NCBI RefSeq assembly: GCF_029338235.1
Contig: NZ_CP119785.1
Location: 744,001 to 808,000, forward strand
Direction: 5' to 3'
From: Haloarcula rara
GTDB taxonomy: Archaea > Halobacteriota > Halobacteria > Halobacteriales > Haloarculaceae
DNA length: 64,000 nt
Shown here: positions 19,001 through 26,360 of the stretch, one piece after another
Position numbering within the stretch: position 1 is the first letter of the stretch
Layout of the letters: the number at the start of each line of letters is the position of its first letter
The notes under the pieces: generated by a model
The model's database searches: none
Seen by the model: the letters and a program-made list of their open reading frames with translations, nothing else
Told to the model about the DNA's origin: nothing
Made by a program: the position numbers and the translations under genes

Positions 19001-20638
19001 GAGCGAGGTGACCAGTTCCTCACGGATGTAGTCGAGCGGCGGGTTCGTCACCTGTGCGAACAGCTGCTTGAAGTAGGTAAAGAGGGGCCGGTTGAACTGC
19101 GAGAGCACCGACAGCGGGGTGTCGTCGCCCATGGAGCCGACAGGGTCTTTCCCCTTCTCGGCCATCGGCTCGATGAGGTGGTCGACCTCGTCGTAGGTGT
19201 AGCCGTACATCGCCTGCTGGCTGCGCAGGCCGCCGACGCTGTCCTGTGGCGTGTTGTCCTCACGCGGGGCCACGTCGTCGAGGTGGAGCTGTTCGGCCTC
19301 GACCCACTCGCCGTACTTGTCGTCGGCGATGGACTCGAACACTTCGGCGTCAGGGATGACCCGGCCCTCCTCGGGGTCGGCCAGGAAACACTGGCCCGGC
19401 TGGAGGCGGCCGCGCTCGGCGATGTCGCTTGGGTCGTTCTCCAGTGCGCCGGCCTCGGAGGACATGACGAGCGTGTTGTCCTCAAGGATGTCGTACCGGC
19501 ACGGGCGCAGACCGTTGCGGTCCAGCACCGCGCCGATGCGCTCGCCGTCGGTGGCGGCCACGAGGGCGGGGCCGTCCCACGGCTCGACCAGCGAGGCGTG
19601 GTAGTCATAGAAGTCCCGGCGGTCGCCGGAGACGTTGTTCATCTCGCCGCGCCACGCCTCGGGGATGAGCATCCGGAGCGCGTGGGGGAGGTCCCGACCG
19701 CCCTGGAGCAGCAGTTCGAGGGCGTTGTCGACGCTTGCGGTGTCGGACTGGGAAGGGTCGTCGATGATGGGTTTGACCCGCTCGATGTCCGCACCGAAGC
19801 GCTCGCTCGCGATGTCGGTCTCGCGTGCGCGCATCCAGTTGATGTTCCCCTGGATGGTGTTGAACTCGCCGTTGTGGATGATACGGCGGTAGGGGTGTGC
19901 GAGGTGCCACGCGCCCAGCGTGTTCGTCGAGAAGCGGGCGTGGACCATCGCGAAGGTGGACTCGAAGCGCTCATCTGAGAGGTCCGGGTAGTAGTCCGGC
20001 AGTTGCTCGGCCTTGAGCAGGCCCTTGTAGACGACGACGTCGGAGGCAAGCGAGACAACGTAGAAACGGTCGTGGCCCGGCGGCTGCTCTTCCTCGACCG
20101 TGTTTTCGAGGACGCGCCGGCCGACGTAGAGCTGGTTGTCCAGGTCCTCGCCGGTCGCGCCGTCCTCGGCGGTGACGACGAACTGGACGATCTCCGGCTC
20201 GGATTCCAGCGCCGTGGCGCCGAGGTCGCTGTTGTCTGTCGGGACGGTACGCCAGCCGAGCACGTCGAGTCCCTCGCCGGCCAGTTCCGTCTCGACGAGC
20301 GCTGTCAGGTCCTCGCGTGCCTCGTCGTCGTCCGGCAGAAAGAGGGTGCCGACCGCGTACGCGCCCGGTTCTGGGAGGTCCGCGTCGATTTCCTCGGCGA
20401 AGAACTCGTGGGGTATCTGGAGCATGATACCCGCGCCGTCGCCGGTCCCTTTCTCGGCACCGGTGGTCCCGCGGTGCTCGAGATTCTCCAGCAGTTCGAG
20501 CCCGTCGGAGACGGTGCCGTGGTCGCTCTCACCGTCGAGGTCCATGACGACCCCGACGCCGCAGTTCGACCGTTCGTCACTCGGGTCTGCGAGCCCGGCC
20601 TCGCCCACAGACTGGTCACTGATGTGTCGCTCAACCAT
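16088..20638 (-). CDS. gltB: Glutamate synthase, large (alpha) subunit
   Basis: 1516 residues, full length for the bacterial-type large subunit. It makes glutamate from glutamine and 2-oxoglutarate. The order is a class II amidotransferase domain starting at Cys26 in NCGVG after a 25-residue propeptide-like stretch, a central domain, an FMN-binding barrel, and a C-terminal beta-helix (GxxGxG repeats such as GGAIVVLGETGKNFAAGMSG). The 3Fe-4S cysteines are in SGCVMARQCHENTCPVG around residues 1117-1131. No small subunit (GltD) is adjacent, so it probably uses ferredoxin or a distant partner. A promoter palindrome lies at 20697-20714. Confidence 0.97.
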   Translation of the reverse strand: MVERHISDQSVGEAGLADPSDERSNCGVGVVMDLDGESDHGTVSDGLELLENLEHRGTTGAEKGTGDGAGIMLQIPHEFFAEEIDADLPEPGAYAVGTLFLPDDDEAREDLTALVETELAGEGLDVLGWRTVPTDNSDLGATALESEPEIVQFVVTAEDGATGEDLDNQLYVGRRVLENTVEEEQPPGHDRFYVVSLASDVVVYKGLLKAEQLPDYYPDLSDERFESTFAMVHARFSTNTLGAWHLAHPYRRIIHNGEFNTIQGNINWMRARETDIASERFGADIERVKPIIDDPSQSDTASVDNALELLLQGGRDLPHALRMLIPEAWRGEMNNVSGDRRDFYDYHASLVEPWDGPALVAATDGERIGAVLDRNGLRPCRYDILEDNTLVMSSEAGALENDPSDIAERGRLQPGQCFLADPEEGRVIPDAEVFESIADDKYGEWVEAEQLHLDDVAPREDNTPQDSVGGLRSQQAMYGYTYDEVDHLIEPMAEKGKDPVGSMGDDTPLSVLSQFNRPLFTYFKQLFAQVTNPPLDYIREELVTSLESRLGHQRNLLDESQAHARQLVLDSPILTDEETESIKNLDENGMSTTVVDITYERGTDLREAVEDVRAEASAAAQEDDIIVLSDRAAGEDRVPIPSLLAVGGIHHHLVRNGLRNHVGLVLESGDPRAVHHFATLIGYGAGAVNPYLSYQTIEDLVAGPDGADLDKAIDAYITAVEDGLLKTMAKMGISTVESYQGAQIFEAVGLSSDFIAEYFEGTTCRTEGIGLAEIEEDLLQRHDVAWSEEEPEIPRQGEYEFRSNGIHHQWNPNTVGKIQQAVRMGDYSIYKEFAELINDQNEQLQTLRGLLEMDSERDSIDIEDVEPIEDIVERFETAAMSLGSLSPEMHENNAIAMNRLGANANTGEGGEPPERFGTEKECKTKQVASGRFGVTSDYLSEAEEIQIKMAQGSKPGEGGHLPGKKVNEMIAHVRYATPGVGLISPPPLHDIYSIEDLKQLIHDLKAANPEADINVKLVAEDGIGTVAAGVAKANADVVHISGHDGGTGASPKTSIKNAGLPWELGVAEANQMLRATGLRSRIEIHSDGGMKTGRDVAVAALLGSEGYAFGTASMVTSGCVMARQCHENTCPVGVATQNENLRSRFPGEPEHVINYMTFVAQELREIMADLGFETVDEMIGKASVLEQRDDVTQEKAKKLDLSSVIAEPAGDDGRYKQQEQDHDVDEQLDWELIDAAEDAIESGEPVAIDTEINNVHRAVGATLSNRICREHGGDGLPDDTIRVDFDGTAGQSFGAFLAQGVTMELTGTGNDYVGKGLSGGKLIINTPTEAPYDAADNIVIGNVALYGATQGEAYVNGQAGERFAVRNSGVKGVVEGVGDHGCEYMTGGAIVVLGETGKNFAAGMSGGVAYVYDPEGTLAEQANTGMVSIRDSLEAKDRGMITRLVENHAAYTDSERAKELLEDWDEELSNFTMVMPDAYAEVISDRERDDVRNEPPAAATPTADTTEADFAASSDD

Positions 20639-20696
20639 GTGTGCGCGTGTCTAGAGGCGACTCCCATAAGAGGATGTTCATCAAGGGACTAGTGTT

Positions 20697-20714
20697 CCTA
20701 ATCCCCCCATTAGG
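20697..20714. promoter_or_regulatory. Palindromic operator in the gltB promoter
   Basis: CCTAAT and ATTAGG form a perfect 6-bp dyad around six C residues. On the gltB strand it lies just downstream of an AT-rich TATA candidate (20717-20727) and covers the predicted transcription start near 20696, about 58 nt before the ATG. That position is typical for an archaeal repressor that blocks polymerase. The regulator is unknown; a nitrogen- or amino-acid-responsive Lrp-type protein would be a natural guess. Confidence 0.6.
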
Positions 20715-20716
20715 GG

Positions 20717-20727
20717 ATATATATTAT
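20717..20727 (-). promoter_or_regulatory. TATA box of gltB
   Basis: ATAATATATAT on the minus strand is the only long AT run upstream of gltB. Transcription would begin about 25 nt further on, giving a leader of roughly 58 nt, so gltB is not leaderless. Confidence 0.55.
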
Positions 20728-20822
20728 CCATAATCAAGCGCCCTGTAAGGCGATTGACCGGAGCTGTGACTAGCCGTTTGCGGTGTCGGTTGTCGTCAAA
20801 TTTGCCGCGCCGGACCGCCGAT

Positions 20823-21239
20823 TCAGGTCCACGCGCGGGGGGACTCTGAGTCTACGGCCCCCGCGAGATACGCCGTCAGGTCCGTCGTCGTCACCATCCC
20901 CACGACGCCCGCCGCGTCGTCGACGACGGGGACGTGGTGGATACCGTGTTCGATGAGCAGGTCGGCGACATCCTCGATGGTGGCCTGAACCGTGGTCGTC
21001 ACGACGTCGGTCGTCATGTGGTCGGCAACGGAGAAGGCCGCCGCAGACTCGTCGTCGGCCGCGATGGCGACGAAGTCGGTGGAAGTGAGGATGCCAGCGA
21101 GCTGGTTGTCCTCGTCGACGACGACGGCAGAGCTGATTCCCTCCTCGAGCATCAGTGCGGCTGCGTCCTTCGCCGGCGTGTCCGCCGAGACGGTGGTCAC
21201 GGGCGAAGTCATCAGGCTTCCAACAAATATATCATCCAT
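20823..21239 (-). CDS. Two-CBS-domain protein
   Basis: 138 residues with two CBS motifs back to back: LMTSPVTTVSADTPAKDAA and DHMTTDVVTTTVQATIEDVA, each followed by the strand-turn VVDEDNQLAGILTSTD or VVDDAAGVVGMVTTTD. Paired CBS domains bind adenine nucleotides and act as energy sensors. No effector domain is attached, so it may regulate a partner in trans. TTTATT lies about 27 nt before the ATG on the minus strand, so the mRNA is probably leaderless. It sits upstream of gltB on the same strand, with 184 nt between them. Confidence 0.88.
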   Translation of the reverse strand: MDDIFVGSLMTSPVTTVSADTPAKDAAALMLEEGISSAVVVDEDNQLAGILTSTDFVAIAADDESAAAFSVADHMTTDVVTTTVQATIEDVADLLIEHGIHHVPVVDDAAGVVGMVTTTDLTAYLAGAVDSESPRAWT

Positions 21240-21405
21240 GGTCTTTACTCACATACACGTCTCAATAAACTTGTTGTTAGCAGTGCCCACGCGACCGCTG
21301 GAGACGGCCGATACGCACCGGCGTGGGGGTGGTCGCAGAGATGTGTCACTCGTGGGAACAAAAGCGCCGCTGTCTGCCGGTTGTCAGCCTCGAGTCTGAC
21401 GCCGA

Positions 21406-21414
21406 TTTATATAT
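21406..21414 (+). promoter_or_regulatory. Strong TATA box ahead of short ORFs
   Basis: TTTATATAT is the best TATA match in this intergenic stretch. Transcription would begin near 21433-21440, right at two overlapping short frames (ATG at 21434 and at 21442). No long gene follows for 1.9 kb on this strand, so the promoter must serve a short transcript if it is active. Confidence 0.5.
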
Positions 21415-21441
21415 GGTGACGAGAGACTCATCCATGGGGGC

Positions 21442-21534
21442 ATGGAGAAAGTCACACGCTCCCTAAGCCCCATCCTATCCTTCGGCGGGCGTTTTCACAG
21501 TCTGAGAGTGCTAGCACGGTTACAGGTGTGGTGA
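21442..21534 (+). CDS. Candidate 30-residue peptide
   Basis: ATG at 21442 opens 30 codons (MEKVTRSLSPIL... to LARLQVW), basic and amphipathic with no acidic excess, unlike normal haloarchaeal proteins. It lies about 30 nt after the TATA box at 21406, so it would be translated leaderless or with a very short leader. A competing ATG at 21434 in another frame gives only 10 residues. It may be a leader peptide, a toxin-like peptide or a non-coding RNA read by accident. Confidence 0.25.
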   Translation: MEKVTRSLSPILSFGGRFHSLRVLARLQVW

Positions 21535-21566
21535 AGTAGTACTACCGCGTATCTACAGGAGTTCAA

Positions 21567-21686
21567 ATGTCAGGGGACGAAACTCACACCAGTCAGGACG
21601 CGGACGCCAGCGACGCAGCCGACCCGTTTACCGACGGGGACGTCACCGGGATACTCGACGCTGCGTGGAACGATATTCAGTCTTAA
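21567..21686 (+). CDS. Candidate 39-residue acidic protein
   Basis: ATG at 21567 opens 39 codons (MSGDETHTSQ... ending DAAWNDIQS). The composition is typical of haloarchaeal proteins, rich in Asp and Ala with few basic residues, and CAGGAG lies 4 nt before the start as a Shine-Dalgarno site. CCTTTTAAT follows the stop, a possible T-rich 3' end. It could be the second gene of a two-peptide transcript from the 21406 promoter. I do not recognise it. Confidence 0.45.
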   Translation: MSGDETHTSQDADASDAADPFTDGDVTGILDAAWNDIQS

Positions 21687-21795
21687 ACACCTTTTAATCC
21701 TCCATGACACAGGCCGAATTCGCAGCTCTGCGGCGAGTTTGAATTTTGCCGGAGGAAGGCGACGGCAGGCTCGGCAGAGCGTTGCGCTGACGGTG

Positions 21796-21818
21796 ACACG
21801 GCGGCTTCGCCGCCGTGT
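21796..21818. terminator. Three-nucleotide-loop hairpin after proS
   Basis: ACACGGCGGC and GCCGCCGTGT form a perfect 10-bp stem around the loop TTC, beginning 7 nt past the proS stop on the minus strand. Its place fits a 3'-end or processing signal. It has the same form (perfect stem, 3-nt loop) as the hairpins in the arrays at 28.5 and 43.4 kb. Confidence 0.5.
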
Positions 21819-21824
21819 GCTCGC

Positions 21825-23279
21825 TCAGTAGCTCTTCGCGAAGTAGGCGGTCTTTTCTGCGTCCTCACCGCAGATAGCACACTCGTCGTGGACCGGCTCC
21901 TCGTCGCGGGAAAGGGGAACCATCACGATTTCGGCGGCGATGGCCTCCTTGATGGGGTCTTCACAGTCCTCGTCGCCACACCAGCCACACTTGACGTAGC
22001 CGCCGTGCTGGCCGATGGTACCCAGAATCTCCTCGCGGGAGTCGGCCTCGCGGATTTCGCCTTCCAGCGTCTCCTCGGCGCTGGCGTACAGTTTGGCGTG
22101 GACGGTGTCGAGGTGCTCTGAAACGGTGTCGCCGATATCCTCGCGGTCGACGGTCTCGCTCTCGCCGTCGGGGCGGTGGACCAGCGTCGCCTCGTCGTCT
22201 TCGACCTCGTGGGGCCCGACCTCGATGCGCAGGGGAACGCCGTTGAGCTCGTGTTCGTTGTACTTGAAGCCGGGGTTGTAGTGGTCGCGGTCGTCGAGTT
22301 CGACGCGGACACCCGCGTCCTCGAGGGAAACGGCGAGGTCGGCGGCGTATTCCTGGACCTCCGCTTTGGTGTCTTCCTGCCAAATGGGGACGATGACCAC
22401 CTGTGTCGGCGCGACGGCAGGCGGCAGGACGAGCCCCTGGTCGTCGGAGTGGGTCATGATGAGCGCGCCCATCGCGCGCCAGGACAGGCCCCAGGAGGTC
22501 GTGTGGGCGACGTTGTCCTCCTCGTTCTCGTCGGCGTAGGTGATGTCGAACGCCTCGGCGAAGGAGGTGCCCAGATAGTGGGAGGTCCCGCCCTGGACGG
22601 ACTTGCCGTCGGGCATCAGCGCCTCGACAGTCGTCGTCGTGTGGGCGCCGGGGAACTTGTCGTGCTCGGGCTTGCGCCCCTCCATCACGGGCATCGCCAT
22701 GACCTCCTCGTAGAGGCGCTTGTACTGTTCGAGACGGGTCATCGTCTCGTCCCACGCGCCGTCCTCGTCTTCGTGGGCGGTGTGTCCCTCTTGCCAGAGG
22801 AACTCCTTGGTACGGAAGAACGGCTTCGTCTCGGTGGCCTCCCACCGGACGACCGAACACCACTGGTTCAGCCGCAGCGGGAGGTCACGGTGCGAGCGGG
22901 TCCAGTCGGCCATGAACGGCGCGATGATGGACTCGCTGGTCGGGCGTACTGCGAGCCGTTCCTCCAGTTCGTCGTGGCCGCCGTGAGTGACCCACGCGAC
23001 CTCCGGGTCGAACCCTTCGACGATGTCTTTCTCCCGTTCGAGGAAGCTCTCGGGGATGAACATCGGGAAGTAGCTGTTCTGGACGCCGGTCTCTTTGAAC
23101 CAGCCGTCCAGATGGTTCTGGATGCGCTCCCAGACCGCGTAGCCGCGCGGTTTCGTGACGATAAAGCCGCCCATGGGGGCGTAGTCCGCGAGGCCGGCCT
23201 TCTGGACGACCTCGGCGTACCACTCGCCGGGTGAATGCTCCTTGCTCTCCGTGATACCGAGTTCCTGCTCGCCACTCAT
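21825..23279 (-). CDS. proS: Prolyl-tRNA synthetase, archaeal/eukaryotic type
   Basis: 484 residues, class IIa, attaching proline to tRNA-Pro. Catalytic motifs are visible: the FPMFIPESFL motif 1 region, RPTSESIIAPFMADWTRSHRDLP (motif 2 lead-in, read across residues 115-140), RTKEFLWQEGHTA, and motif 3 GLSWRAMGALIMTHSD. An anticodon-binding domain follows, then a zinc domain with KCGWCGDEDCEDP and CAICGEDAEK, and the family-typical C-terminal Tyr in AKSY. MSGEQELG is taken as the start; nine in-frame residues upstream are unlikely. Confidence 0.96.
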   Translation of the reverse strand: MSGEQELGITESKEHSPGEWYAEVVQKAGLADYAPMGGFIVTKPRGYAVWERIQNHLDGWFKETGVQNSYFPMFIPESFLEREKDIVEGFDPEVAWVTHGGHDELEERLAVRPTSESIIAPFMADWTRSHRDLPLRLNQWCSVVRWEATETKPFFRTKEFLWQEGHTAHEDEDGAWDETMTRLEQYKRLYEEVMAMPVMEGRKPEHDKFPGAHTTTTVEALMPDGKSVQGGTSHYLGTSFAEAFDITYADENEEDNVAHTTSWGLSWRAMGALIMTHSDDQGLVLPPAVAPTQVVIVPIWQEDTKAEVQEYAADLAVSLEDAGVRVELDDRDHYNPGFKYNEHELNGVPLRIEVGPHEVEDDEATLVHRPDGESETVDREDIGDTVSEHLDTVHAKLYASAEETLEGEIREADSREEILGTIGQHGGYVKCGWCGDEDCEDPIKEAIAAEIVMVPLSRDEEPVHDECAICGEDAEKTAYFAKSY

Positions 23280-23327
23280 TATCGGAGGGTGGCCCACACA
23301 GCACATAAACTCCCCGAAGGGGTCGCG

Positions 23328-24053
23328 TCAGGCCCCGATAGTGGTCAGGGACGCGATGGAGTCGGCGACCCGACGGTCCATCCCGGTGCCGGTGAACGTC
23401 GGCGTCGGCGTCGCCCGTATCGCGTAGAACGCACCGTCTTCGCCCCGGGTGAAGTCGACGGCGACGGCGCGGGCGTCGAACCGGTCGAGCAGTTCCCGAA
23501 CGGACGCCGCAAGCGACACGTCGACGTCCGTCCGCTGGAGCACGGCGTCGTCGTCTGCCAGCTCGGTCCGTACCTCGACGGCGCGCATATGCGTCTCTCG
23601 ACCGTCGTCGACCGCGTAGTAGCGGTGGTCGACCGGTTCGGTACCCACCTGCCTGACGTAGAACGGGGCCCGCGCGTCGAGGGTGACCGGCCCCTCCCAG
23701 GCGTACCGCCGGCCGGGCGCGTAGCCGTCCGCGGGGCCGTCGAACCTGACCTCGGGGACCCGACTGCCGACCGCGTCGAGCGCCTGAAGCGTGACCAGCC
23801 GGGCCGACAGCGCCACCGTCGCACCGAAGCCGTTCCACGTCTGGACGCCGTTCGCGTCGGCATACTGCAGCGCGGCGAGTGCAGTCGGGTGCCGCTCGCC
23901 GGCCACGAGCGCCGACAACTCGTCGACCGCCGACGGGGTAACCGGGTCAGTCGGGCGGTGGAGCGTCACCTCGAACCCACGCGCGGCAAGCCGCTCGGCG
24001 ACCGGGCCTAACAGCGGGTGGTCCGGGTCGCAGACGAACCCGATGCTGTCCAT
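23328..24053 (-). CDS. ATP-grasp/RimK-like haloarchaeal protein
   Basis: 241 residues. The N-terminal part (MDSIGFVCDPDHPLLGPVAE, then LAARGFEVTLHRP) has the pre-ATP-grasp look. The middle carries NGFGATVALSARLVTLQAL, which matches the helix of RimK-type ATP-grasp enzymes where substrates are closed in, and the end has AVAVDFTRGEDGAFYAIRAT where such enzymes bind Mg-ATP. It is shorter than normal RimK ligases, so it may be a reduced or inactive member. The start could also be six bases upstream (MGMDS). It is divergent from the membrane protein at 24132. Confidence 0.6.
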   Translation of the reverse strand: MDSIGFVCDPDHPLLGPVAERLAARGFEVTLHRPTDPVTPSAVDELSALVAGERHPTALAALQYADANGVQTWNGFGATVALSARLVTLQALDAVGSRVPEVRFDGPADGYAPGRRYAWEGPVTLDARAPFYVRQVGTEPVDHRYYAVDDGRETHMRAVEVRTELADDDAVLQRTDVDVSLAASVRELLDRFDARAVAVDFTRGEDGAFYAIRATPTPTFTGTGMDRRVADSIASLTTIGA

Positions 24054-24131
24054 ACCCATCGCTCGAAGGGCGGCCGTAAAAAACTCCCCACGAACCGAAC
24101 GACTCAGGTGGGTTCGACCCCTAATCCGACC

Positions 24132-24467
24132 ATGAATGTGCCGGGTCACGTCGGCGGCCACTGGGGCGCGTTTCACGTCGACTTCACGATCGTGCTCGGG
24201 GCCTCGGCGCTGGCCACGGCGGCACTCTGTCTGGCGGGCCTGACGGCCTACCGACGCCGGGGGTCGCGCGCCTACCTGCTGGTCGCGCTGGCGCTCGTCG
24301 GACTGGTCGCACAGCCGGTGCTTGGCGGACTGGCGATGGTCGGTGCCGTCAGCCCCGCGACCCACCACACGCTGGAACACGGCGCCGACGCCGTCGTCGT
24401 CCTGCTGGTGCTGGGCGCGGTCTACGACGCCCGCGCGACCGACGGGCGCCGGGAGGTGCGGCGATGA
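24132..24467 (+). CDS. Small His-rich membrane protein of the iron block
   Basis: 111 residues, three hydrophobic segments. The N-terminus before helix 1 reads HVGGHWGAFHVD and the loop before helix 3 reads SPATHHTLEHGAD, so histidines cluster on one side of the membrane, a likely metal- or heme-binding face. Its stop overlaps the next start (ATGA), so the regulator at 24464 is translationally coupled to it. With the DyP-like and P19-like genes downstream it may take part in metal or electron transfer. I infer this from position and the histidines only. Confidence 0.7.
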   Translation: MNVPGHVGGHWGAFHVDFTIVLGASALATAALCLAGLTAYRRRGSRAYLLVALALVGLVAQPVLGGLAMVGAVSPATHHTLEHGADAVVVLLVLGAVYDARATDGRREVRR

Positions 24468-24976
24468 GCGAGACACGGGCGCGCATCCGCCGAGAGATCG
24501 AGCGCGAACCCGGCATCCACTTCCGGGCGCTGACGCGCGGGCTGGAACTGGCGACGGGGCAGGTCCAGTACCATCTGGGCCGCCTGGAGGACGTGCGCGT
24601 CGAGCGGGTCAAGGGCCGGACCCACTACTACCCGCCGGGGTACGACGCATGGGAGCGGACCGCGCTGGCGTTGCTCCGCCGGGAGACGGCCCGGGACATC
24701 GTTGCGACGCTGTACGACGCCGGCGAGGCCCGACCAGACGCCGTCGCCGACCGGGTCGGTATCGCCCGGAGCACGCTGGAACACCACCTCGACGGGCTGG
24801 TCGCGGGCGATGTCGTCCGGAAGCAACGCGACGGGAACCGGGTGACCCTCTCGCTGTCGCGGCCCGAGGAGACGGTGGCGCTGCTCGGGACAGTCGAGCC
24901 GAGCCTCGCCGGGCGGCTGACCGACCGTTTCGAGCGGCTGGTCGACGGGCTGCTGGAGTCGTCGGAGCGGGACTAG
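24464..24976 (+). CDS. Double winged-helix transcriptional regulator
   Basis: 170 residues with two winged-helix units. The first (IRREIEREPGIHFRALTRGL, then ATGQVQYHLGRLEDV) and the second (ARDIVATLYDAGEARPDAVA, then IARSTLEHHLDGLVAGDVV) both show the helix-turn-helix followed by a wing. Such proteins in haloarchaea are local repressors or activators. The ATGA overlap with the His-rich membrane protein suggests that it senses or is tethered by that partner. It may act at the 22-bp motif shared by the two promoters downstream (25001 and 26800); that is inference. Confidence 0.85.
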   Translation: MSETRARIRREIEREPGIHFRALTRGLELATGQVQYHLGRLEDVRVERVKGRTHYYPPGYDAWERTALALLRRETARDIVATLYDAGEARPDAVADRVGIARSTLEHHLDGLVAGDVVRKQRDGNRVTLSLSRPEETVALLGTVEPSLAGRLTDRFERLVDGLLESSERD

Positions 24977-25000
24977 CGAGCGGGCGGGGGTAGCGACGCT

Positions 25001-25022
25001 GCGTTCGCCCGGCGTACCAGAA
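25001..25022 (+). promoter_or_regulatory. Shared 22-bp promoter motif, copy 1 (before the DyP-like gene)
   Basis: GCGTTCGCCCGGCGTACCAG followed by AA, ending 33 nt before the DyP-like ATG. A second copy at 26800-26821 differs at only two of 22 positions and ends 31 nt before the P19-like ATG. Sequence match and matching distance together suggest a common activator or repressor site overlapping the core promoter. Confidence 0.6.
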
Positions 25023-25055
25023 ACGAATAGTGCAGTGAGTCCCTAGCCGGGGCCG

Positions 25056-26327
25056 ATGAGTGACCGTGGCATCTCCAGACGCGATTTCGCCAAGAGCGCC
25101 GTCGCCATCGGCGGCGCGTCCGCACTCGCGGCCTGTCTCGACCGGTTCGGGTCGCCCGACGTCCCCTCGGGGACCGACCCGGCGACCCTGCCGGCCCGAC
25201 AGCACGCCTGGGACGGGGGGTTACCCACGGACGACGCCGGGAATCACCGACTGGGGCGCCACCACGTCTTACTCTTGCTCGACTACGAGCGCGACGGGAC
25301 ACCCACCAGCGGGGACCGACAGCAGGTCACCGACGCCCTGCAGTCCCTGGAGCGTGCTTACGCCTGGGGGGCCGACGGGCTCCAGTTCACGCTGGGCTAC
25401 AGCCCGGCGTATTTCGACCGCTTCGAGGCCGAACCGGTCGGGGTCGACCTCCCCGAACCGTCGGCGCTTGCCCCCTTCGAGGACCCCGAGTTCGACACGC
25501 CCGACGCCATCCTCCATCTCGCGAGCGACCACGAGCAGGTCGTGCTGGCCGCCGAGGAGGCGCTGAAGGGCAAGCAGGAGTCAGTCAACGACCGGGAGAT
25601 GGCGGCCTCGTTTTCCGGCGTCTTCAGCGAACGGGACCGCCGCACCGGCTTCGTCGGCGCCGGCCTCCCCGCCGAGAATCAGGACGTCGACGGGGTTCCG
25701 GACTCCGAGCCGGTCCCCGAGGACGCCCCCCTGTTCATGGGCTTCAAGTCCGGCTTCAAGGAGAACCAGGCCAGCGAGGACCGTGTCACCGTCGAGTCGG
25801 GGCCCTTCGCCGGCGGGACGACCCAGCACCTCTCGCAAATCCGGCTGCAGCTCCAGCAGTGGTACGAGCAAGACTCCCGGGACCAACGCGTCTCGAAGAT
25901 GTTCTGCCCGGCCCACGCCGACGAGGAGAATGTCGAGGGCGTCGGCGAAAACCTCGGTACCGACAGCGGCGTCGGGTCGTGTGCCGACGACGTCGTCGAG
26001 AACAGCCGGACCGAAGGCGTCGCCGGTCACGCGGAGAAGGCCGCCCGCGCCCGCGACGACAGCGACACCCCAATTATCCTCCGGCGGGACTTCGACTCGA
26101 CCGACGGCGGCGAGGCGCGGGTCCACTTTCTCTCCCTGCAACGGGCCATCGCCGATTTCGTCGCCACGAAGTCGATGACGAACGGCACCGACGTGGCAGA
26201 CGAGTCCGCGGTCGGCCAGCGCGTCAACAACGGCATCCTCCAGTACATGCGCGTCGAGCGTCGCGGGAATTACCTCCTGCCGCCCCGTGACCTGCGGGCG
26301 CTGCCGCCGGCAGACCCCGCCCAGTAG
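25056..26327 (+). CDS. Tat-exported Dyp-type peroxidase-like protein
   Basis: 423 residues. The N-terminus has the twin-arginine signal SRRDFAKSAVAIGGASALAAC, with a lipobox-like LAAC, so the mature protein is probably a lipoprotein outside the cell. The body resembles the heme-binding DyP/EfeB family: PAHADE supplies a candidate heme-ligating His (around 286), and PIILRRDFDS followed by FLSLQRAIADFV matches the C-terminal family block. The GXXDG motif is read as GFKSG (residues 229-233), so the usual catalytic Asp is Ser and classical peroxidase activity is doubtful. It could bind or strip heme or iron. Confidence 0.8.
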   Translation: MSDRGISRRDFAKSAVAIGGASALAACLDRFGSPDVPSGTDPATLPARQHAWDGGLPTDDAGNHRLGRHHVLLLLDYERDGTPTSGDRQQVTDALQSLERAYAWGADGLQFTLGYSPAYFDRFEAEPVGVDLPEPSALAPFEDPEFDTPDAILHLASDHEQVVLAAEEALKGKQESVNDREMAASFSGVFSERDRRTGFVGAGLPAENQDVDGVPDSEPVPEDAPLFMGFKSGFKENQASEDRVTVESGPFAGGTTQHLSQIRLQLQQWYEQDSRDQRVSKMFCPAHADEENVEGVGENLGTDSGVGSCADDVVENSRTEGVAGHAEKAARARDDSDTPIILRRDFDSTDGGEARVHFLSLQRAIADFVATKSMTNGTDVADESAVGQRVNNGILQYMRVERRGNYLLPPRDLRALPPADPAQ

Positions 26328-26360
26328 GTACTGGTGTCGTACTGTGTCGTCCCGGACCGC

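Noticed and set aside
23328-24476. Long upstream extension of the ATP-grasp-like gene
   Set aside because: The extra residues lie opposite the coding part of the 24132 membrane protein and are not protein-like.
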